A DNA stretch of 64,000 bases from Streptomyces albireticuli. GTDB lineage: Bacteria > Actinomycetota > Actinomycetes > Streptomycetales > Streptomycetaceae. The stretch covers positions 5,613,501 through 5,677,500 of the forward strand of contig NZ_CP021744.1 in NCBI RefSeq assembly GCF_002192455.1, given 5' to 3'. Position numbers and translations under genes: made by a program. Positions within the stretch are counted from its first letter, which is position 1, and every line of letters starts with the position of its first letter. A model generated the notes under the pieces. It was not told the origin of the DNA and did no database searches. It worked only from the letters and a program-made list of their open reading frames with translations. Below, in pieces: positions 31,329-41,445 of this stretch.

Positions 31329-31362
31329 CCCGCCGCCGGCCGGGCGCCGGCCGGCGCCCGGC

Positions 31363-32886
31363 TCACTGCGAGCCCCGCCAGTCGGCCCCGTCCACGATGA
31401 GCCCGGCCACCATCGCGCCCGACATCCCGGCGTGTGCCAGCCCGCCGCCGGGGTGGGCGAAACCGCCCGCGAGGTACAGGCCCGGAACGTCCGTCGCGTT
31501 CCCCGGCCGCAGGAACGCCCCCTCGGCGCCCGCCAGTACGGGCGCGGGCACCCCGCCGCCCTCGGCGCCGGTCGTGGCCTCCGTGTCGGCCGGTGTGCGC
31601 ACCTCCCGCCACAGCAGCCGCTCCCGCAGGCCCGGAACGGCCGCCTCCGCGGCGTCCGTCATCCGCTCCGCGAAGCCGGTGACGGCCCGCTCGTCCGTCC
31701 AGTCCACCGCGCCGTGCGGCGCGACCGTCGCCGTGAGCGTGACGGCCTCGTGCCCGTCGTCCGGCCTCGTGCCCGCGTCGTCCGGGCGCAGCACGGTCAC
31801 CGTCGGCCGGTAGCGCAGGCCGTCGCCGGCCCGGGCCTCATCGAAGATCCCCGCCAACTCCGCGCCGCGGTCGGGGGTGTGGACCACCGTGCGGTGCGCG
31901 GTGCCCTCCGGGCGGCCGCCCCGCAGCGCGAGGAACACCGAGAACCGGCCGGGCGGCACCGGACCGGCGGAGTGCGGCCGTCCGCCGGCCGCGTCCGGCG
32001 CGAGCGCGGTCAGGCGGCCGGGGGAGACCGCGGCCACCACCATGTCCGCCTCGGCCCGTTCGCCGCCGGCCAGCTCCACGCCGGCGGCCCGGCCGTCCTT
32101 CTCCAGGACGCGCACCACCTCCGCGGCGAAGCGGAACTCCACCCGCCGGGCCACGCACCGCGCGTGCAGCGCGTCCGCGAGCCCCCGCATGCCGCCGCGC
32201 ACGTACCAGCTGCCGAAGGTCTGCTCCATGTACGGCAGCACCGTCGCGCTCGCCGGTGCCCGCCGCGGGTCGAGCCCGTACGCCAGGGCGTGGCTCTCCA
32301 GGAGGGCCACGAGCCGGGGGTCCGTCAGCTCTCTCTCGGCGACGGACGCGAGCGTGGCCGGGGCGTTCCGCCGGAACAGGCCGCGCCTGCGCACCGCCGG
32401 GTAGGGGTCACGCGCCAGTGCCTCGCGGGCGGCGGGCCCGGCCCGCAGCGGCTCCTCCAGCAGCGGCCGCCGGGTCGCGTCCCAGACCTCGCGGGCCCGG
32501 TTGACCAGCTCGCTCCAGCGCTCGCCCGCGCCCGCGCCGACCGCCTCGTCCAGGGCCCGGACCACACCGGCGCGGGAGGCGTTGGGCAGCGAGACGGCCG
32601 TGCCGTCGGCGAAGACGTGACCGCTCGCCGGGTCGACCTGGACGAGCTCGACGCTGTGCTCCAGGGACTCCTTGCCGGTCTTGACGAACAGATCGCGGTA
32701 GACCGCCGGCAGGTGCAGCAGCCCCGGCCCGGTGTCGAAGGCGAAACCTTCCCTCGCCAGCCGTCCGACCCCGCCGCCGTGCGTCTCCGCCCGCTCGTAC
32801 ACCGCCACCCGGTGGCCCGCGACGGCCAGCCTGGCGGCGGCTGCCATCGCGCCCGTCCCGGCGCCGATCACCGCAATCCGTGCCAT
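31363..32886 (-). CDS. NAD(P)/FAD-dependent oxidoreductase, phytoene desaturase (CrtI)-like
   Basis: This 507-residue flavoprotein has an N-terminal dinucleotide-binding fold (IAVIGAGTGAMAAAARLAVA, then GHRVAVYERAETHGGGVGRL) and the C-terminal CrtI/carotenoid-isomerase signature GLYLAGGFAHPGGGLAHAGMSGAM. Family members desaturate or isomerise isoprenoid chains or act on other lipid-like substrates. No carotenoid genes surround it, so its substrate is open. The ATG at 32886 gives MARIAVIGAG; no strong ribosome site is seen. A perfect 16-bp palindrome lies 49-64 bp upstream, and a TetR gene is next on the same strand, so repressor control is likely. Confidence 0.88.
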   Translation of the reverse strand: MARIAVIGAGTGAMAAAARLAVAGHRVAVYERAETHGGGVGRLAREGFAFDTGPGLLHLPAVYRDLFVKTGKESLEHSVELVQVDPASGHVFADGTAVSLPNASRAGVVRALDEAVGAGAGERWSELVNRAREVWDATRRPLLEEPLRAGPAAREALARDPYPAVRRRGLFRRNAPATLASVAERELTDPRLVALLESHALAYGLDPRRAPASATVLPYMEQTFGSWYVRGGMRGLADALHARCVARRVEFRFAAEVVRVLEKDGRAAGVELAGGERAEADMVVAAVSPGRLTALAPDAAGGRPHSAGPVPPGRFSVFLALRGGRPEGTAHRTVVHTPDRGAELAGIFDEARAGDGLRYRPTVTVLRPDDAGTRPDDGHEAVTLTATVAPHGAVDWTDERAVTGFAERMTDAAEAAVPGLRERLLWREVRTPADTEATTGAEGGGVPAPVLAGAEGAFLRPGNATDVPGLYLAGGFAHPGGGLAHAGMSGAMVAGLIVDGADWRGSQ

Positions 32887-33223
32887 GGGTGCGACTTTAT
32901 CCGGCGGCACCCGATGGGGCTGAACGCTCAGGCGTGAGTACGCGTACTCAGAGGAGGAGATGAGTAGCCGCACGGATGGTCCGCACCGCCCGGAAGGGGA
33001 GAGTGGTGACCACGGAAGGGGCGCGGGTTCCCGGACCGCCGACACGGGGCGGCGGAACGGGCCGCGGCCCCTGACGTGACCGGGGGAGCACGGGGGTCCC
33101 GCGGAAACGGGGGCTCGGGGGGAACACGGGGGAACGCTGTTCCGGCGTCGGCCGAGGGGGATCGGTCCGCGCCGGAACAGCGCCCGGGTCCGCCGCGCGC
33201 CGGCCGCCCCGGTGCCGCCGCCG
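32887..33223. other. Intergenic region upstream of the CrtI-like gene
   Basis: These 337 bp separate the CrtI-like start from the TetR gene's stop. The part near 32935-32950 holds the palindrome listed separately. The rest (about 33000-33200) is Gly/Arg-like GC-rich sequence. I find no gene, RNA or convincing terminator in it. Confidence 0.6.
32935..32950. promoter_or_regulatory. Perfect 16-bp palindrome, candidate TetR operator
   Basis: TGAGTACGCGTACTCA is a perfect palindrome with no spacer. It lies 49-64 bp upstream of the CrtI-like start, where a promoter is expected, and the TetR gene is the next gene upstream. Size and symmetry fit a TetR-family operator. Confidence 0.6.
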
Positions 33224-33838
33224 CTAGCGGGCGCCGCCGCCGACCCGCCCCTGGAGCAGCCGCGAGAGCGCCGCGTGCACGTCGTCGATCGACCGCTCGG
33301 GCTGGAACGACTGCCAGTCCAGGGCCGCCACCAGCACCATCCCGAAGAGCGCGGACGCCGTCAGCGGGATGTCGACCTCCGGGCCCAGCTCGCCCGCCGC
33401 CACCGCCTCCCGCAGGATCGACTCGATCACCGCGATCGTCCGCTGCCGCACCTCGGTCAGCGTCGGCTGCCAGGCCCGGTTGGTCCGCCACAGCTCCGCC
33501 ACGTACAGCCGGGTCAGCGCCGGGTAGCGGGCGATGAAGTCCAGCGCGGCCCGGATCATCGCGTCCAGGGCGTCCACCCGGCCGCCGCCGCGGCCGGCCA
33601 TCTCGTCCGCCGCCTGCTGGAGGGACTCGGCCAGCAGCTCCATGCCGTGCCGCAGCAGCTCCTCGAAGAGCACGGTCTTGCTGGCGAAGTTGTAGTAGAC
33701 CGTGCCCTTGGCGACTCCGGCCCGTTCGGCGATCTCGTCCACGGTGGTGGAGGAGAAGCCCTGTTCGGCGATGAGGGTGACCGCGGCTTCGAAGAGCTTC
33801 CGCCGGGTGTTCCGGCGGCGCGTGCTGCTGCTGTCCAT
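33224..33838 (-). CDS. TetR family transcriptional regulator
   Basis: This 204-residue protein has an N-terminal helix-turn-helix at residues 9-55: RNTRRKLFEAAVTLIAEQGF, then SSTTVDEIAERAGVAKGTVY with YNFASKTVLFEELL. The C-terminal ligand and dimer domain has a run of helices and ends in Gly/Ala-rich sequence. TetR proteins repress target genes until a small ligand binds. The adjacent CrtI-like oxidoreductase gene has a perfect palindrome upstream, making it the likely target. The ATG at 33838 is preceded by an AGGGAG-like site. The ligand is unknown. Confidence 0.93.
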   Translation of the reverse strand: MDSSSTRRRNTRRKLFEAAVTLIAEQGFSSTTVDEIAERAGVAKGTVYYNFASKTVLFEELLRHGMELLAESLQQAADEMAGRGGGRVDALDAMIRAALDFIARYPALTRLYVAELWRTNRAWQPTLTEVRQRTIAVIESILREAVAAGELGPEVDIPLTASALFGMVLVAALDWQSFQPERSIDDVHAALSRLLQGRVGGGAR

Positions 33839-34007
33839 GAACCGATTCTCCCTGCCGTCGCCCGGCCGCCGGCGCTGCCGTCAACTCCATGCCACGACTT
33901 GGGCGTTCGCGCAGCTCAGGCCGATTGTCAGTGGTATGCGCCACGATGGGGACAGATGGCGGCTCCGCCTCCGCGCGGTGGCCCGCCCCCGACGAAGGAG
34001 GTTCGTC

Positions 34008-34457
34008 ATGGCTCGTAGCGCGAGCGGCGTCCGTCCCGTGCCGCGCCCCGCCGCGGTCCCGTCCGCGGCCCTCGACCTGCTCTCCCAGGCGCACGACGGC
34101 CTGGTGGAGGCCGCCGCCCTCGAAGCCCCCCACGAGCGGTACGCCACGGCGCACCTCGCCGCCCTGCGCACCGCCGCCGCGGTCCTCGCCGTCCGCGGCC
34201 GCCCGGAGACCACGGAGCGGCGCCGCCGCCGCATCCGCAGCGCCTGGGAGGTCCTCCCGGAGGTCGCGCCGGAACTGTCCGAATGGAGCGCGCTGTTCGC
34301 CTCCGGCGCGGCCCGCCGGGCCCGCGCGGAGGCGGGCATCCCCTCGGCGGCGACGGCCCGTGAGGCGGACGACCTGCTGCGGGACGCGGCGGTGTTCCTG
34401 CGGCTGGTGGAGGCGGAGCTGTCCGTGCCGCGGCGACTGCCGCGCGAGGCGGGCTGA
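34008..34457 (+). CDS. SAV_6107-type HEPN domain protein
   Basis: This 149-residue all-helical protein matches the Streptomyces SAV_6107 HEPN family in length and pattern. ALDLLSQAHDGLVEAAALEA is the first helix, followed by RYATAHLAALRTAAAVLAVR, which holds an R-x4-H motif (Arg44, His49). This is the RNase signature seen in many HEPN proteins. Later helices include SEWSALFASGAARRARAEAG and DDLLRDAAVFLRLVEAELSV. No partner nucleotidyltransferase (MNT) gene is next to it. It has a very good AAGGAGG ribosome site 6 nt before the ATG, so it is translated. Whether it acts on RNA is inference. Confidence 0.8.
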   Translation: MARSASGVRPVPRPAAVPSAALDLLSQAHDGLVEAAALEAPHERYATAHLAALRTAAAVLAVRGRPETTERRRRRIRSAWEVLPEVAPELSEWSALFASGAARRARAEAGIPSAATAREADDLLRDAAVFLRLVEAELSVPRRLPREAG

Positions 34458-34500
34458 GGCGCGGGTGGTGGCTCCTGCCCTGCCCCTTCCCGTAACCGGG

Positions 34501-34600
34501 GGCTCCGCCCCGGGCCCCGGTCCTCAAACTCCCCCAGCTACCGCTGGGAGGTGCCCCCGGACGGGCTGAAATCAGCCCGTCCGGCGCTTGAGGACACCGC
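34501..34600. repeat. Palindromic intergenic repeat, copy C
   Basis: CCGGACGGGCTGA (34557-34569) pairs with TCAGCCCGTCCGG (34572-34584), a perfect 13-bp stem with an AA loop. It is preceded by TCCTCAAACTCCCCCAGCTA with its own CCCAGC/GCTGGG hairpin, and followed by CGCTTGAGGACACCGCG as in copy B. It lies in the 432-bp gap (34458-34889) between the HEPN and methyltransferase genes, both on the plus strand. The rest of that gap shows no gene. Confidence 0.85.
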
Positions 34601-34889
34601 GCGGAGCGCGGAAAAAGGGGGGCCGGGGAAACACCCCCGGTTCGGGAAGGGGCGGGGCCGGGGAAAGGACACCTCCACCCCACCACCCGCGGAGGCGGTC
34701 TGTCGCTCGCGCCCGCTCCCGCGCAAACTGTTCCGGTTCCGCCACCCTCGGCGAGCGGCCCGCGTCGTCGTCGGAGGCGCACGATCCGGCCCATTAGGCT
34801 GGGAGCCGCACGCCCAGGTCAGCCGGGCGTCCGCGTCGGCTGTCCGGCCGTTCCACCCCTTTCGTCGCACTGTCGAGGAGCCACCCGCC

Positions 34890-35654
34890 GTGTCAGACCC
34901 GCTGCGCCCCCGGGCGTCCCTCCGTACCGCCGTGGTCTGGGAGGTCCTGCGGGACGCCCTGGACCGCCGGGTCAAGGCCGCCGGGCGGGATACCGGAGGT
35001 GTGCTGGAGGTCCTCGACACCGGCGGCGGCTCCGGCAAGTTCGCGGTGCCGGTCGCCCGCCTCGGCCACCATGTGACCGTCGTGGACCCGAGCCCCAACG
35101 CCCTGTTCGCGCTGGAGCGCCGGGCCGCCGAGGCCGGTGTCGCCGACCGCGTGCGCGGTGTCCAGGGCGACGCCCACGGCCTCTTCGACGTCGTGGAGCG
35201 CGGCGCCTACGACGCCGTCCTGTGCCACGGCGTGCTGGAGTACGTGGACGAGCCCGCCGAGGGCGTCCGCAACGTCGTCGAGGCGCTCCGTCCCGCCGGC
35301 ACCCTCAGCCTGCTGGCCGCGGGCCAGGGCGGCGCCGTGCTCGCCCGCGCCCTCGCCGGTCACTTCGCCGAGGCCAAGCAGGTCCTCACCGACCCCACGG
35401 GCCACTGGGGCACCGGCGACCCCGTCCCGCGCCGGTTCACCGCCGACCAGCTGTCCGCGCTGGTCACCGCGGCCGGCCTGGAGGTCGGGGCGGTGCACGG
35501 CGTGCGGGTCTTCGCCGATCTGGTGCCGGGCGTGCTGCTCGACGCCGAGCCCGGCGCCATGGCCGCCCTGCTGGAGCTGGAGGCCGTCGCCGCCGAGCTG
35601 CCCGCCTTCCACTCCGTGGCCACTCAACTGCACGTCCTGGCCGAGCGTGGCTGA
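34890..35654 (+). CDS. SAM-dependent class I methyltransferase
   Basis: This 254-residue methyltransferase has motif I VLDTGGGSGKFAVPVARLGH (near residue 38), an acidic residue after strand 2 (VTVVDPSPNAL), motif II around AYDAVLCHGVLEYVDEP and a Gly-rich post-motif region. It resembles the CmoM/SmtA-like family of tRNA or small-molecule methyltransferases. The catalytic target cannot be assigned. I chose the GTG at 34890, which has GAGGAG about 10 nt upstream; earlier in-frame codons encode a repeat-derived sequence. Repeat copy C lies about 300 bp upstream. The DUF3040 gene follows after 239 bp. Confidence 0.88.
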   Translation: MSDPLRPRASLRTAVVWEVLRDALDRRVKAAGRDTGGVLEVLDTGGGSGKFAVPVARLGHHVTVVDPSPNALFALERRAAEAGVADRVRGVQGDAHGLFDVVERGAYDAVLCHGVLEYVDEPAEGVRNVVEALRPAGTLSLLAAGQGGAVLARALAGHFAEAKQVLTDPTGHWGTGDPVPRRFTADQLSALVTAAGLEVGAVHGVRVFADLVPGVLLDAEPGAMAALLELEAVAAELPAFHSVATQLHVLAERG

Positions 35655-35893
35655 CCGCGCGCGGTAGGTCACAGGCCACCCGATCAGCCGCTTCGCCCCG
35701 TATGATCGGGGGACACCGTCCGGCATGGCGTATCGGCGGAGCGGGAATGTACGTCTCGACACCACCGATCGCCAGGCCGGCAGCGGTGGGCGGATTGGCG
35801 CAGAGGGGCGGGTTTCACGGGGGCGATTCCCTGCCTATCCTTGGAAGGGCCGCACCCCGGTCGCCCCCCGCGACCGACGAGTAGGAGGACTCC

Positions 35894-36298
35894 GTGCCGC
35901 TCTCGGAGCACGAGCAGCGCATGCTCGAGCAGATGGAGCGAGCGCTGTACGCCGAAGATCCCAAGTTCGCGACAGCGCTCGAGGGCAGCGGCCTGCGCAC
36001 GTACACCCGGCGACGGGTCTACCAGGCGGTCGCCGGATTTCTGGTGGGCATCGCGCTCCTCATGACCGGCGTGATGATTCCGGGGCAGTACTGGATCAGC
36101 GTGGTGGGCTTCCTCGTGATGCTGGGGTGCGCGGCACTGGCCGTCACCGGCTGGCGCAAGGCCCCGAGGCCCGGTGACCGGCGAGGCGCCGCGGGCCCCA
36201 TGGCGGGCCCGAGCCGCGGCCAGGCCCGGCAGCGCCGGACCGTGATGGACCGCATCGAGCAGCGCTGGCAGCGCCGACGCGACGAGCAGGGCCACTGA
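35894..36298 (+). CDS. DUF3040 membrane protein
   Basis: This 134-residue protein begins MPLSEHEQRMLEQMERALYA with the DUF3040 signature, followed by DPKFATALEG. Two membrane spans (AVAGFLVGIALLMTGVMIPG and WISVVGFLVMLGCAALAVTG) follow, and the tail is Arg/Gln-rich and basic. In mycobacteria the matching gene (Rv2169c) stands just upstream of the mraZ-rsmH start of the dcw operon. Here the transglutaminase operon and carbonic anhydrase lie between. Its biochemical role is unknown. The start is GTG at 35894, with a GGAGGAC site before it. It is convergent with the transglutaminase gene across a strong hairpin. Confidence 0.9.
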   Translation: MPLSEHEQRMLEQMERALYAEDPKFATALEGSGLRTYTRRRVYQAVAGFLVGIALLMTGVMIPGQYWISVVGFLVMLGCAALAVTGWRKAPRPGDRRGAAGPMAGPSRGQARQRRTVMDRIEQRWQRRRDEQGH

Positions 36299-36326
36299 GC
36301 CCCTTCTCTTTTTGAACTATGCCTTT

Positions 36327-36365
36327 CGGCGTGGGGCCGGGACAGGATGTCCCGGCCCCACGCCG
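36327..36365. terminator. Bidirectional terminator between DUF3040 and transglutaminase genes
   Basis: A perfect 18-bp stem (36327-36344 with 36348-36365) has a GGA loop. It is followed by TTTCC on the plus strand and AAAGG on the minus strand. It lies between two converging genes. Confidence 0.9.
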
Positions 36366-36406
36366 TTTCCGTTTCCGCTTCGCCCCTGACGCCGCCTGAC
36401 GGCTCG

Positions 36407-38895
36407 TCAGCCGCGCGGGCGGGCCGGGCGCAGGGCCGCCCCCGCCCGGCGCCAGAGGGCCGCGGGCCGGCCCGTCCGCAGCCGCTCGGCCGCCGCGGAC
36501 CGGCGCCGGGCGAGCTCCCACAGCACCCGGGCCGCGGAGCGCGGTGCCAGGGACGCCCGCAGCCGGGCACCCCGCCCCGCGTGGGCCCGCAGCCCGGCCA
36601 GGACGCGGCCGACGTCGCCCGCCAGCCCGTCGGCCGGCCGCGGCCGGGGCGCGTACAGCACCTGCTCGACCGCCGTGGCGACCCGGCCCGCGGACTCGGC
36701 GGCGGCCCCCTCCAGCCCTCCGAGCCGGACGATCCGCTCCGCCGCGCTCCGCGGCGACCGGGCCTCGTCGGGCGCGATGCCGTAGTCCCAGGCGGAGTCG
36801 GTGAGCTCCCGCCAGGCCGCCAGGGTGCGCTCCGCCACCACGGCGTCCCGCTCCGCCACCGGGGCCGGGTCGTCCCCGGTCCCCGGAGCCGGGCCCTCCG
36901 GCGCCCGGCCCGCCCGCCCGCGCCGCCGGGGCGCGGTGGCCGCGAGCCTGCGGGCCCGGACCCGCCCGCGCCACAGCAGCGGCAGCAGGGGCAGCGCCGC
37001 CACGGCCAGGACGGCCACCGCGATACCCGCCACCGCGCCCGGCGAGAGGCCGTCGTCGGTCGTGCCACCGCCGCCCGCCTGCCGCGCCGGCGGCACACAG
37101 CCCTCCTGCTTCTTCATCTGCGCCGTGCAGCGGTCGTCCGCCGCCGGCGGCGCGGCCGGTGCCGCGGAACGGTCCGGCACCGGGCTCGGCGCACCGGGGT
37201 CGACCGCGGACGGCTGCTGGGAGACGGTGTACTCGGGCGCCGAGCCCCGGCTGGGCGTCGGCTCGAAGCGGGTCCAGCCCGCCCCTCGAAATACAGCTCG
37301 GGCCAGGCGTGCGCGTCCTTGGAGCCGACGGACACCGAGCCGTCCGCCTGCGGGGTGCCCGGCATGAAGCCGACCGCGACCCGGGCGGGGATGCCCAGCG
37401 TCCGGGCCATGGCGGCCATCGAGAAGGAGAAATGGACACAGAAGCCCCGCTTGTCCTTCAGGAACTTCGCGACGGCCTGGCCGTCGCTGCCCGAGTCGAC
37501 CTCCGTGTCGTACCGGAAGCCGCCGTCGACCGCGAACCAGTCCTGGAGCCGCACCGCCTGCTGATAGGCGTTGGCCGAGCCGGCCGTCACCTCCCGGGCC
37601 GTCCGGGCCACCACCGACGGCAGCGACGAGGGCACCTTGGTGTACTCGCGCAGCACCTGGGTGGGCGGCGCGGGCGCCTCCGCGAGCTGCTCGGCCGTCG
37701 GCTCCACCAGCAGGCTCGACACCTGATAGCGCAGGCCCCGGGTCGTCTGCCCGCGCTCGCCCACCAGGGCGCGGCCCTCCGGCTCGTACCGCCACCGGCC
37801 GTCGGCCCGCACCCGCTCGGCGGGGTAGGGGAGCGGGAGGTAGTTCTGCGCGTACGAACCGGAGGCGGCGACGGAGGTGTTGACCAGGTCCGCGCGGACG
37901 TCGGGGGCGAGGCCGGCCGGGGTGGGCAGCTCGTCCGGCAGGTCCGTCAGCCGGCGGTCGGAGGAGCGCCACGAGGAGCCGTCGAACTGGTCGAGGGCGA
38001 CGATGCGCAGATACAGGTCGCGGGTGTTCGCCGTGGAGGTGCGGTAGCGCATCACCTCGCGGTTCACCGGCTGCTTCAGGCTGTCCTGGAGCGCGACGAG
38101 CGGCTTGACCGAGGTGACCCCGTCGGCGCCGCCGCCGGACCCGCCGCTCCGGCCGGGGGACTCCAGCAGACCGCTGTCCATCGTCGGCAGCATGGCCGGC
38201 ACCACCAGCGCGATGCCCAGCACGAGCGCGCCGATCCGCCGGCCCGTGCGCACCGGGGCGGGCACGGAGCCCGCCGGGGCGAAGCCGGAGCCGCCCGCCC
38301 CGCCGCCGAACACCCGGCCCCACCGGGCGAGCCGGTCCCGGCCCTCGGCCAGCAGCAGCACCAGATACCCGGCCGCCGCCACCAGGAACCACAGCCAGTC
38401 CGTGCCGTCCTTCGCCAGCCCGGCCGCCACGGAGTAGAGCGCCAGCAGGGGCAGACCCGCGGGCGCGGCGACGCCGTACGTCACCGCCAGGGCGTCCACG
38501 ACCAGGCCGACCACCAGCACGCCGCCGACCAGCAGCAGCCTGATGCCCGTCGTCGCCGGGGCGGGGATGGCGTACCGGCCGACGTCCTCGGCGCCCTCCT
38601 GGACCAGCTGGCCGAACTCGCGGAAGGCGTCCGGGCCCGGCAGCAGCCCGCCGACCGCCCGGGAACCGGCGAAGACCACGGTGAGCAGCAGCAGGCCCGC
38701 CAGGGCCTGCGCGGCCACCGTCAGGGGCCGGGCCAGCGGCACCCGGCGGCCGAGCACGCCCACCGCCGTCTGCACGGCCAGCAGCAGCGCGGCCTGGAGG
38801 ATCCAGCCCGACCTCTCGACGAGCGGCAGCAGCGCGCAGGCCGCCGCCAGGGTGGCCAGCGCGGCGCACACCGCCAGCCGCATCCGCCCGCTCAC
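36407..38895 (-). pseudogene. TgpA-like transglutaminase membrane protein, frameshifted
   Basis: The protein would be about 829 residues. About eight N-terminal membrane spans (DUF3488) come first, then a transglutaminase core with Cys in GFCVHFSFSMAAMARTLG, His in KDAHAWPELYFEG and a nearby Asp/Glu. A C-terminal membrane span (AGIAVAVLAVAALPLLPLLW) and a DUF4129 tail close it. The sequence leaves the frame right after YFEG: a G4 run at 37282-37285 should be G5 to give YFEGAGWTRFEPTPSRGS and then the rest of the protein in the other frame. It may be a real mutation or a sequencing homopolymer error. The start is GTG at 38895, overlapping the DUF58 stop (GTGA), after a GGGGAGG site. It is last in the MoxR-DUF58-transglutaminase operon. 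Confidence 0.8.
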
Positions 38896-40267
38896 GCGAC
38901 GCCTCCCCGCTGCCCCGCCGTGCCCGAGGGGGCGCCCGCCAGCCGCCACAGCTCGGGCAGCGAGGCGCCCGGGGCGACGGGCAGCGCCGCCCAGCCCGCC
39001 TCGCGCAGCACCCGCAGCCGCCCCTCGGCGGCCTCCCGGGCCCGGGGGTCGTGGGCGCGGGCGTCCGCCGCCCAGGCCGCCGGGTCCAGCACGAAGGCCA
39101 CCGCCGCGCGGCTGCGCCCGCGCATCCGCGCGACCACCGCCGTCTCCGCCTCGTCGAGCCCGCCCAGGAACGCCACCAGCAGCCCCTCACCGCCGCGGAG
39201 CAGCGCGTCGTACGCGGGCGACAGGCCGTCGCCCGCGGAGTGGTCGACCACCGCCAGGGTGTCCAGCATCAGGCCCGCCGCGTCCGAGGTGCCGTGGGCG
39301 CCGCCCCCGCCGTCCGGGCCGGGCAGCACACCGCCCGTGTCCGTCAGCAGCCGCACCGCGAACCCCCGCTCCAGCAGATGGACGGCGGCCGAGGCCGCCC
39401 CGGACACCGCCCACTCGAAGGGGGCGTCCGGCCCCACGCCCTCGTAGGCGACGGCGCGGGTGTCCAGCAGGACCGTGCAGTGCGCCCGCTGCGGCTGCTC
39501 CTCGCGGCGCACCATCAGCTCGCCGTGGCGCGCGGTGGAGCGCCAGTGCACCCGGCGCAGGTCGTCGCCGTGGCGGTAGCCGCGCGGGATGACGTCGTCC
39601 TCGCCGGCCAGGGCGAGCGACCGCAGGCGGCCGTCGCCGTGACCGGAGGCCTCGCCGCCGAGGCGCACCGGGGGCAGCGGATCGACGCGCGGGACGACCG
39701 TGAGGGTGTCGAAGGCGCTGAAGCCGCGGGTGAGCTCGCACATGCCGAAGGGGTCCGTCAGCCGCAGCTGGAGCGGGCCGAGCGGATAGCGCCCGCGCAG
39801 CTCGGAGCGGACCCGGTAGGCCACCTCGCGCCGGCCGCCGGGCTCCACCCGGTCCAGCACGAAGCGGGGGCGGGGCCCCAGGACGTACGGCACCCGGTCC
39901 TGGAGCATCAGCAGGCCCGTGGGCAGCCGGGAGACGTTGTCGATCCGGAGGTGCACCCGGGCCTCGGCGGCCGTGGACACCCGGGCGGGCGTGAGCCGCC
40001 GGCTGCCCGTGACCCGGTGGCGGGTGCCGTGCAGCACCAGCACGCACACCAGCGGCAGCACGGCCAGCAGCAGCCCCACCCGCAGCAGGTCGGACTGGCC
40101 CAGGACGTACGCGCAGCCGGCCGCGGCGACGCCGGCGGCGAGGAACGAGCGGCCGCGGGTGGTCAGCCCGCCGAGCGCGGCCCACAGGCCCCGGAGATAT
40201 CCCGGGTCCGGCTCCCGCGCCCCGTCGCCGGGCAGGCCGGCCCCCGGGGCGCTCTCCCCCCGGTCCA

Positions 40268-40268
<1 letters not shown>
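38892..40268 (-). CDS. DUF58 domain membrane protein
   Basis: This protein of about 458 residues has two membrane spans near residues 35-80 (RSFLAAGVAAAGCAYVLGQ and VGLLLAVLPLVCVLVLHG), then a VWA-like region. PRGYRHGDDLRRVHWRSTAR, then HGELMVRREEQPQRA, is the DUF58 signature. DUF58 proteins work with MoxR ATPases, often as chaperone-like partners for envelope or metal-binding proteins. I chose the ATG at 40268, which shares its A with the MoxR stop (TGATG). The GTG one codon earlier is possible. Its own stop overlaps the transglutaminase start. This three-gene set is widespread and is inferred to act in envelope assembly. Confidence 0.9.
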
Positions 40269-41290
<1,022 letters not shown>

Positions 41291-41445
41291 CCGGCCCTCC
41301 TCGGCCCTCCTGCGGGCCGGGCCCGACACACGGACCCGGCCCACCCCGAAATACGGACACCGCGCACACCGCGGAAAAGCGGCCACCGCGCCCACTCCAC
41401 GCATTCTGGCCGCCTGCGCGGTGTCCCGTCACCGCCTGTGGACAA

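Noticed and set aside
31329..32937. Plus-strand frame continuing from the metF-adjacent membrane protein for over 500 codons
   Set aside because: It is antisense to the CrtI-like gene, has shadow-type Arg/Pro/Ala composition, and results from a one-base frameshift at 31281-31285.
36407..37430. Separate short gene for the DUF4129 tail downstream of the transglutaminase
   Set aside because: Its sequence joins the transglutaminase protein exactly after YFEG, so it is the same gene split by a frameshift.
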